DNA of 20,544 nucleotides, taken from assembly GCA_019423835.1 (NCBI GenBank), contig JAHZAR010000044.1, positions 1 through 20,544 of the forward strand. The letters run 5' to 3'. The position numbers and the translations under genes were made by a program. Positions 7,090 through 12,682 of this stretch are shown here, one piece after another. Position 1 is the first letter of the stretch, and the number at the start of each line of letters is the position of its first letter. The notes beneath the pieces were generated by a model. It saw nothing but the letters and a program-made list of their open reading frames with translations. It had not been told where the DNA came from and did no database searches. The DNA comes from Clostridiales bacterium. Its GTDB lineage: Bacteria; Bacillota; Clostridia; Lachnospirales; Lachnospiraceae.

Positions 7090-8193
7090 ATGGAAGAAAG
7101 AATACTGGAAAAGGTAGAGGAGCTCTCTGATGAGATGATAAAAACCATCATTGAAATGGTGAAGATTGACAGCGTGGAGGCTGAGGCAGAGCCGGACGCA
7201 CCCTTCGGGAGAGGGGTAAAGACAGCCCTGGACGCAGCCCTTTTGCTGGCGGACCGGATGGGATTTCAGACGGTCAATGTGGATAATTACATGGGATATG
7301 CCAGCTATGGGGAGGAGGGCGGTGACGGATACATATGTGCCGTGGGACATCTGGATGTGGTTCCCACCGGGACTGGCTGGAAGCAGCCGCCGTTCAGCGG
7401 CTATGTGAAGGACGGCACAATCTACAGCCGCGGCATTTTGGACAACAAAGGGCCGATTTTTTCCTGTCTGTATGCCCTTTACGCCATCAAGGAGCTGGGG
7501 ATTTCCCTGAAGCGCCAGGTGAGGATTCTGTTTGGCTGTGACGAGGAGACGGGCTTTGAGGATCTGAAGTATTATCTCTCAAAGGAAAAGCCGCCTGTGA
7601 TGGGCTTCACGCCTGACTGCAAATATCCGGTGGTATATGCGGAACGCGGCCGTGCGCTGATTGAGATCCGGCCGGAGAGCCTTTCGGATTTCTGCCGTCT
7701 GATGAACGATTATGTTTTAAATGCCAAGAATAATGGGGAGCGTTTCCACATTGATTTCAGGGATGAGGAATTTGGGCAGCTGGAGGTCAGAAATTTTAAA
7801 ATTCTGCAGGAGGAAATCCCGGCCCTCCAGTTTGCAGTCAGCTACCCGGCGGGCTGTACGGCGGAGCAGATAATCGAAACCATCAAGAGGGAGCTGCCGG
7901 ATATGAGGGCAGAGCTTGTGAGCAATATGAACCCGGTTCGTTTTGAGAAGGACTGCCGCCTGGTAGACACTCTAAAGTACACGTATGAGAAGGTAACGGG
8001 AATGGACGGAACACCGGTCACCACCACAGGAGGAACCTACGCCAAGCTCATGCCCAACATTGTTCCGTTCGGGCCATCCTTCCCGGGACAGAAGGGGATC
8101 GGACATCAGCCTGACGAGTGGATGAAGATCGACGACATTATCACAAACGCCAAGATCTATGCCCTGAGCCTGTATCTGTTAGCCAGGGATTAG
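7090..8193 (+). CDS. M20 family metallo-dipeptidase (PepV/Sapep-like, short form)
   Basis: This 367-residue zinc peptidase shows the M20 metal and catalytic residues in order: GHLDVVP (His87, catalytic Asp89), YSRGILDNKG (bridging Asp118), GCDEETG (Glu152 general base and Glu153), TPDCKYP (Asp176) and GIGHQPDEW (His339). The sequence is PepV-like, but PepV proteins are about 460-470 residues; the loss falls in the lid/dimerisation insert after residue 185. It probably hydrolyses dipeptides or aminoacyl conjugates in the cytoplasm. It lies 84 bp after the glycosylasparaginase gene, and the ATG at 7090 follows AGAAGGAGATTAAGG. In context it could trim peptide remnants from an imported glycopeptide. 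Substrate assignment is inference. Confidence 0.88.
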   Translation: MEERILEKVEELSDEMIKTIIEMVKIDSVEAEAEPDAPFGRGVKTALDAALLLADRMGFQTVNVDNYMGYASYGEEGGDGYICAVGHLDVVPTGTGWKQPPFSGYVKDGTIYSRGILDNKGPIFSCLYALYAIKELGISLKRQVRILFGCDEETGFEDLKYYLSKEKPPVMGFTPDCKYPVVYAERGRALIEIRPESLSDFCRLMNDYVLNAKNNGERFHIDFRDEEFGQLEVRNFKILQEEIPALQFAVSYPAGCTAEQIIETIKRELPDMRAELVSNMNPVRFEKDCRLVDTLKYTYEKVTGMDGTPVTTTGGTYAKLMPNIVPFGPSFPGQKGIGHQPDEWMKIDDIITNAKIYALSLYLLARD

Positions 8194-8283
8194 AAAGAAA
8201 TCAGGAAATGGGCAGGCCCTCTGTTTAAAGCGCAGAGGCAGAAGAATAAGGAAGCCTGCGCCAGCTGATGAGGAGAGAAGAAA

Positions 8284-9021
8284 ATGATTGAGATTTGCTG
8301 TGGAAGTTATGAGGACGCTCTGGCTGCAAGCCGGGGCGGGGCTGAAAGAATTGAGTTGAACTGTGCGCTGGCCCTGGGGGGGCTCACGCCGTCTGTGGGC
8401 TGCTTAAGGCTTGTAAAGAAAAATACGGCGCTGAAGGTTATTTCTATGGTAAGGCCCAGGGGAGCCGGCTTCTGCTATACAGAGACAGAGGCAGAGCAGA
8501 TGTTTGAGGATGCCAGGGCGCTTCTGGAAAACGGAAGCGATGGTCTGGCCTTCGGGTTTCTCACAGAGGACGGGGAGATAGATGCAGAGAGAACGGGGGA
8601 GATGATCCGCCTGATCCACAGTTACGACGGAAGGGAGGCTGTGTTCCACCGTGCATTTGACTGTACTTCCAATCCCAGAAAGGCCATGAGGAAACTGATT
8701 GAGCTGGGAGCTGACCGCGTTCTCACAAGTGGTCTCAGGGACAAGGCTGAGCAGGGAAAAGAGCTTTTAAGAGAACTCAACGAGGAATTCGGCTCGGAGA
8801 TTGAGATTCTGGCAGGAAGCGGAGTCAACGGGGACAATGCGAGAAGCCTGATGGAGGAGACGGGGCTTACCCAGGTTCATTCCTCCTGTAAGGACTGGCG
8901 CAGGGATGCGACCACCACCGGAGAGCATGTAACCTATCGATTTGCGCCCGAACCTCACGAGAACGATTATGATGTGGTGAGCGAGGCGCTTGTAAGAAAG
9001 CTGGTTGAGAATACAAGATGA
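8284..9021 (+). CDS. cutC: CutC family TIM-barrel protein
   Basis: This 245-residue protein has the hallmark CutC N-terminus MIEICCGSYEDALAASRGGA with the following ERIELN and GGLTPS, then MVRPRGAGFCYT, FGFLTEDGEID, VFHRAFD and ILAGSGVNGDNA. CutC proteins are single-domain TIM barrels historically linked to copper tolerance, but their biochemical activity is unsettled. No copper gene (pump, chaperone or CsoR) is near, and the neighbours are sugar and peptide enzymes, so a role in the catabolic pathway is at least as likely. The gene overlaps the next by 4 bp (ATGA), showing translational coupling. The ATG at 8284 follows AGGAGAGAAG. Confidence 0.9.
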   Translation: MIEICCGSYEDALAASRGGAERIELNCALALGGLTPSVGCLRLVKKNTALKVISMVRPRGAGFCYTETEAEQMFEDARALLENGSDGLAFGFLTEDGEIDAERTGEMIRLIHSYDGREAVFHRAFDCTSNPRKAMRKLIELGADRVLTSGLRDKAEQGKELLRELNEEFGSEIEILAGSGVNGDNARSLMEETGLTQVHSSCKDWRRDATTTGEHVTYRFAPEPHENDYDVVSEALVRKLVENTR

Positions 9022-9881
9022 ACAAAAAGAACAGAATAAAACGGTATGCTGCCACCTCTGTAGCGGTGGTGATGTCAGCGATACTGCAGGCGTTTGCCAT
9101 GCAGACTTTCTTAAATCCAGCGCAGATTCTGTCCAGCGGTTTTACAGGGGTGGCGGTTCTGATTGATAAGATCACCTCCCTCTACGGGGTGCACTTTTCC
9201 ACTTCTCTGGGAATGATCGCCCTGAATCTTCCGGTGGCCCTGTTCTGTTTTAAGCATATCGGAAAAAAGTTTGTTATTTTTTCCATGCTTCAGGTGTTTT
9301 TAGCCAGCTTTTTCCTGCGGTACGCCAGCTTTACGCCTCTGTTTGACGATGAGCTTTTAAATATCTGTTTCGGTGGCTTTGTGTATGGAATGTGTATTGT
9401 GGTGGCGCTGAAGGGAAATGCATCCACGGCAGGAACGGACTTTATCGCCCTCTATGTGTCCAACAGGACCGGAAAGGCTATCTGGCAGTATGTATTCGTA
9501 TTTAATGCCTGTATGCTCTGTATCTTTGGATATATGTTCGGGTGGGAGTACGCCGGCTACTCAATTATGTTCCAGTTTATCTCTACGAAGACAATTGACA
9601 GCTTCTATCATCGGTATAAGAGGGTGACTCTTCAGATTACCACCCATGAACCGGAGGCAGTGGTCAACGAGTATATAAAGTACTATCGTCACGGTATATC
9701 CGTGATGGAGGGCTATGGAGGATACAGCAAGCAGAAAATGGCTCTGCTTCACACGGTAGTTTCCTCCTATGAGGTGCAGGATATCGTGCACCTGATGAAA
9801 CATATTGATTCGAAGGTCATTATAAACGTACTTCCCACGGAAACCTTCTTCGGCGGCTTCTATCAGAAGCCGATTGACTAG
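9018..9881 (+). CDS. YitT family membrane protein (DUF161 + DUF2179)
   Basis: This 287-residue protein has an N-terminal membrane domain of about five hydrophobic segments (residues about 10-195). It includes the typical LNPAQILSSGFTGVAVL and GNASTAGTDFIALYVS motifs. A soluble DUF2179 domain follows (about 205-285, with HGISVMEGYGGYSKQ and HTVVSSYEVQDI). The family is widespread in Firmicutes and its transport role is unknown. The start overlaps the end of cutC by 4 bp, so it belongs to the same transcript. It may move a product or cofactor of the pathway, but nothing in the sequence identifies a substrate. Confidence 0.9.
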   Translation: MNKKNRIKRYAATSVAVVMSAILQAFAMQTFLNPAQILSSGFTGVAVLIDKITSLYGVHFSTSLGMIALNLPVALFCFKHIGKKFVIFSMLQVFLASFFLRYASFTPLFDDELLNICFGGFVYGMCIVVALKGNASTAGTDFIALYVSNRTGKAIWQYVFVFNACMLCIFGYMFGWEYAGYSIMFQFISTKTIDSFYHRYKRVTLQITTHEPEAVVNEYIKYYRHGISVMEGYGGYSKQKMALLHTVVSSYEVQDIVHLMKHIDSKVIINVLPTETFFGGFYQKPID

Positions 9882-9948
9882 GATAGATTCCGCCTGAGAC
9901 AAAAAAGCTATAAACCCTGGTGCAGCAGGGAAGAGAAAGGAGTTAACT

Positions 9949-11040
9949 ATGCACAGATTGGGAATTTCAGTTTACCCGGAGCATTCGACACCTGAGAAGG
10001 ACAATGCGTATATGGAAATGGCGGCAAAGTATGGATTTACCAGGATTTTCACCTGCTTTCTGTCAGCCAGCAGCGACCCGGAGGTGGTAAAGAAAGAGTT
10101 TGGCAGCTTTATCAGAAGAGCCCATGAGCTGGGCTTTGAGGTGGCGGCAGACACGAACCCGCAGGTTTTCAAAAGTCTGGGAGCATCCCCGGAGGATCTG
10201 AGTGTATTCCATGAGATCGGGCTTGATATAATCCGGCTGGACGGCCACTTCGACGAACAGAAGGATGTGCTGATCACAAGAAATCCCTATGGGATTAAGA
10301 TTGAGTTCAACGGAAGCTCTGACGCAGATGTGGAGCGCCTGATCCGCCACGGTGCAGACAGAAGAAACATGATTATCTGCCACAATTTCTATCCGGAGCG
10401 TTATTCAGGCTTAAGCCAGAAAACTTTTGACCGGTTCAATGCCAAGTGGGAGAGTCTGGGGCTCACGACAGCGGCCTTTGTTTCCAGCCAGGAGAAGGAT
10501 ACCTTTGGCCCGTGGAAGGTCTACCAGGGACTTCCCACCCTTGAAGCAGACAGGACTCTTCCTATCGATGCCCAGGTACGTCATATGATTGCCTGCGAGG
10601 TCATTGACGATATTTTAATCGGAAATGCCTATGCCTCCGAGGAGGAGCTTAAGGCTATGGCCTCCGTTAAGCTGACAAACACAACCATCAGGATGGAGGC
10701 AGAAGAGGGACTTGGCGACAATGAAAAGAAGGCAGTCTACTCATACATCCACACGGGAAGAAACGACGCCAGTGAGTATTACATTCGTTCCAGTTTTCCG
10801 CGGATGGATTTCAGAAATCAGGAAATCCCCTGCAGGCCATGTGAGAAGAAAAACTTTACAAGAGGCGATGTGCTGGTGGTGAATGATAACCTGGCTCACT
10901 ACAGGGGCGAGGTGGAGATCGTGCTCACGGAGATCGAGAACGATGGACAGAGAAATTACGCAGGACGGATTGCAGACACGGATATGAGAATTCTGGATGA
11001 AATGGAGAAGAGGCCGGATCACGTGTTTGAGATTATCTAG
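9949..11040 (+). CDS. DUF871 / MupG-like 6-phospho-N-acetylmuramidase family protein
   Basis: This 363-residue protein shows the DUF871 signature at the N-terminus: LGISVYPEHSTPEKDNAYME followed by KYGFTRIFTCFLSAS. Further family features are AADTNPQVFKSLGAS, GIKIEFNGSSD, ICHNFYPERYSGL and, near the C-terminus, VLVVNDNLAHYRGEVEIVL. The family has an N-terminal TIM barrel and a small C-terminal barrel domain. The characterised member, MupG of Staphylococcus aureus, cleaves MurNAc-6-phosphate-beta-1,4-GlcNAc after PTS uptake. Here it is the only glycosidase in the operon, so it is the best candidate to split the PTS-phosphorylated disaccharide. The ATG at 9949 follows AAAGGAG (9937-9943). Whether the sugar is MurNAc-6P or GlcNAc-6P cannot be read from the sequence. 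It is the last gene of the cluster. Confidence 0.88.
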   Translation: MHRLGISVYPEHSTPEKDNAYMEMAAKYGFTRIFTCFLSASSDPEVVKKEFGSFIRRAHELGFEVAADTNPQVFKSLGASPEDLSVFHEIGLDIIRLDGHFDEQKDVLITRNPYGIKIEFNGSSDADVERLIRHGADRRNMIICHNFYPERYSGLSQKTFDRFNAKWESLGLTTAAFVSSQEKDTFGPWKVYQGLPTLEADRTLPIDAQVRHMIACEVIDDILIGNAYASEEELKAMASVKLTNTTIRMEAEEGLGDNEKKAVYSYIHTGRNDASEYYIRSSFPRMDFRNQEIPCRPCEKKNFTRGDVLVVNDNLAHYRGEVEIVLTEIENDGQRNYAGRIADTDMRILDEMEKRPDHVFEII

Positions 11041-11154
11041 AAATGTAAGGATAGGAGGCAGAAAGGATTTCTGAAGCCGTCATATCCCCTTTATCCTGTC
11101 AGGAAGAGGGATGGAGCCTGCTGTTTTGGCAGAGAGGGACAGCGGCCCATAAAA

Positions 11155-11197
11155 TTGCCCCCAGCCGGGTGACACGGCTGGGGGCAAAATTTTTTTC
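11155..11197. terminator. Strong bidirectional terminator between the catabolic cluster and hpf
   Basis: TTGCCCCCAGCCG (11155-11167) is perfectly complementary to CGGCTGGGGGCAA (11175-11187) around a 7-nt loop GGTGACA. On the plus strand AATTTTTTT follows; on the minus strand a TTTT run follows the stem. It lies between convergent genes, 114 bp after the MupG-like gene and 42 bp after hpf, so it can end both transcripts. The region 11041-11154 shows no gene. Confidence 0.93.
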
Positions 11198-11228
11198 AGA
11201 ATATCAAAGAGCTGAAATGTGTTCAGAA

Positions 11229-11756
11229 CTAAAACTCAGGCTCAATCAGTCCGTAGGTGTGTCCCTTTCTCTTATATACTACGTTGACTTCCTCTGTCTC
11301 TGCGTTTAAGAATACATAGAAGGAATGTCCGAGCAGCTCCATCTGAACGCAGGCTTCCTCCGGATCCATGGGCTTCATGGCAAATTTCTTTACCTTTTCG
11401 ATCTTGATCTCGTCATCAGGTTCTGATTCTTCCTGTACAAAAAGCTCGCTGAAATCTACAGGGGCCTGTTTCTTATCAATGAGTTTTCTCTTGTATTTCT
11501 TGAGCTGGCGCTCGATAATCTCCTCTACCAGATCGATGGATACATACATATCTGTGCTCTGCTCTTCTGCACGGATGATGTGGCCTTTTACCGGGATCGT
11601 AACCTCGATTTTCTGACGGTCCTTCGTCACACTCAGGGTAATGATGGCCTCTGTATCCTGGTTAAAATAGCGTTCCAGCTTACCGATTTTCTCAATAACC
11701 GCTTCCCTAAGTCCAGGCGTAACATCAATATTTCTTCCAGTAATCGTATAACGCAT
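11229..11756 (-). CDS. hpf: Ribosome hibernation-promoting factor, long form
   Basis: This 175-residue protein begins MRYTITGRNIDVTPGLREAV, typical of the N-terminal S30AE (HPF/YfiA) domain, which spans about 1-100. A charged linker follows, then the C-terminal dimerisation domain at about 122-175 (KFAMKPMDPEEACVQMELLG, and HSFYVFLNAETEEVNVVYKRK). The length is that of long HPF, which dimerises 70S ribosomes into 100S particles in stationary phase. The minus-strand RBS is AAAAAAGGAG and the promoter is at 11790-11818. Position beside secA and prfB matches the Firmicutes arrangement, here with hpf divergent from secA instead of co-directional. Confidence 0.95.
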   Translation of the reverse strand: MRYTITGRNIDVTPGLREAVIEKIGKLERYFNQDTEAIITLSVTKDRQKIEVTIPVKGHIIRAEEQSTDMYVSIDLVEEIIERQLKKYKRKLIDKKQAPVDFSELFVQEESEPDDEIKIEKVKKFAMKPMDPEEACVQMELLGHSFYVFLNAETEEVNVVYKRKGHTYGLIEPEF

Positions 11757-11789
11757 AAGTCATCGCTCCTTTTTTATTGGGATGTCCCT

Positions 11790-11818
11790 ATTATAGCATG
11801 TTTATCAGAAAAATTCAA
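11790..11818 (-). promoter_or_regulatory. sigma-A type promoter for hpf
   Basis: Read on the minus strand, TTGAAT (complement of 11813-11818) and TATAAT (complement of 11790-11795) are separated by 17 bp. The -10 is perfect and the spacing ideal. The start point would fall about 30 nt before the hpf start codon. The sequence upstream (11819-11875) is very A+T-rich, which may act as an UP element. Confidence 0.75.
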
Positions 11819-12061
11819 TTAAAAATAAAAAATATTATGAAAATTAATCTTAATTTTCTCTAAAAGGTCTTTATTTGGACAACCGGTCAGAAATGGGGGA
11901 TGTTTCTAGCCATATGAGGCGAATGCTGTTCAAAAAAGGCAAAAGACAGAATATGTGCGTCATTTTTCTCGCTGGAACCGGGTTGCCGTACGATTGCCGG
12001 GGGAGAATATTTGTCAAGGCAGAATCGTGTATTTTTTGTCGAAAAAGGAAAATTTATGAGA

Positions 12062-12239
12062 TGTGTACAAAAAGTGACTTCGCTTTCCTTGTCTGGAGAA
12101 AACTGGTGATAAACAGAGAAAAAATGTGGATAATGTGGATAAGTCGGTGTATAACTGCTTTTTCCTGCAAAATGGACCGAAGGCGCTGTGTATAACTTTT
12201 GCACATTTTCGGGAAAATGATTGTGGACAGTGTGGATGA
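12062..12239 (+). other. Cluster of DnaA-box-like 9-mers
   Basis: Sites matching TGTGGATAA (the complement of the DnaA box TTATCCACA), all in one orientation, are as follows. Two perfect abutting copies lie at 12125-12133 and 12134-12142. One-mismatch copies are TGTGTATAA (12187-12195) and TGTGGATGA (12231-12239). Two-mismatch copies are TGTGTACAA (12062-12070), TGGTGATAA (12104-12112), GGTGTATAA (12146-12154) and TGTGGACAG (12222-12230). Another perfect 9-mer lies inside secA at 12748-12756. A+T-rich blocks flank the cluster. DnaA-box arrays mark oriC or DnaA-titrating or DnaA-regulating loci; no dnaA or dnaN is near. Perfect 9-mers also occur by chance in coding DNA here (7278-7286), so the clustering is the evidence, not any single site. 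Confidence 0.6.
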
Positions 12240-12441
12240 GTCGAAAACAGAACATATTTTTTGTGCAACCTGCTGGGTTTACAATAATAAATCGAATTAT
12301 GTAAATGGATGCGGGCGGTAAGGGAAATAATAAGAGACATAGGATACGGCAGACGGATCTGCGTCCGAATGGGACGGGAAATAAAAGGGAAATGGAAAAA
12401 TGAACGAAATGCGAGCAAACTGTAAAAAATTTGTGAACGTA

Positions 12442-12470
12442 TTGAAAGATAGGGCAGTTAATGATAAAAT
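12442..12470 (+). promoter_or_regulatory. sigma-A type promoter for secA
   Basis: TTGAAA (12442-12447) and TAAAAT (12465-12470) are spaced by exactly 17 bp, each one base from consensus. Transcription would start near 12477, giving a secA leader of about 206 nt. Confidence 0.7.
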
Positions 12471-12476
12471 GATTAA

Positions 12477-12682
12477 GATTGTACAGCGGCGGAACATGCT
12501 GTTTTGATAAAACCGCCATGGTAAGTGGAGGTTACATCTGACGGTACAGACGGCAGACCGGCGCCCGGGACGGAGAACAGACGGAGGCTTTGCAAACGAG
12601 AAGCAGGACAGCCCGGGTGTTCAGGATTCTGAAAGCCGAAATGCCAGATCAGGAGAAATCGAAAGAAGTAGGAGATTAAGGA
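12477..12682 (+). other. secA 5' leader with an unassigned Shine-Dalgarno sequence
   Basis: The leader contains a strong ribosome-binding-like AGTGGAGG (12524-12531). The only start-like codon at correct spacing is CTG at 12538, which opens a 72-codon frame running into secA out of frame and ending at TAA 12754-12756. A 7-codon frame (ATG 12518 to TGA 12539-12541) overlaps the same site. The secA start at 12683 has its own RBS, AGGAG at 12670-12674. Whether this is a leader peptide or a ribosome standby site is unknown. Confidence 0.3.

Larger units (their letters stand above)
11757..12682. other. Long gene-free gap between hpf and secA
   Basis: This stretch of about 925 bp holds no convincing gene. 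Open frames of 106-210 codons on either strand look like chance frames: low complexity, no RBS, and no recognisable family. In order it holds the hpf promoter (11790-11818), an A+T-rich block (about 11800-11875), an isolated Spo0A-box-like TGTCGAA (12037-12043), a cluster of DnaA-box-like sites (12062-12239), a second A+T-rich block (about 12240-12310), the secA promoter (12442-12470) and a secA leader of about 206 nt. I see no tRNA or known riboswitch in it. An unrecognised small RNA between 11880 and 12060 cannot be excluded. Confidence 0.7.

Noticed and set aside
7278..7286. Perfect DnaA-box 9-mer in the M20 peptidase gene
   Set aside because: Single site within codons for N-V-D-N, with no neighbours of the same type. 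Kept only as a control for chance occurrence.
6559..7350. 263-codon minus-strand frame opposite the glycosylasparaginase and peptidase genes
   Set aside because: Shadow of two well-supported plus-strand genes; no domain and atypical composition.
12061..12090. GTGACTTCGCT inside the DnaA-box region matches 11 bases of the hairpin loop consensus
   Set aside because: The flanks are not complementary, so no stem forms. Probably chance or a very decayed relic; not counted as a fourth copy.
11887..12519. Long minus-strand frame and overlapping plus-strand frames in the hpf-secA gap
   Set aside because: Low-complexity composition rich in Phe, Pro, Ser and His, no RBS, no recognisable domain, and they run across DnaA boxes and the secA promoter.
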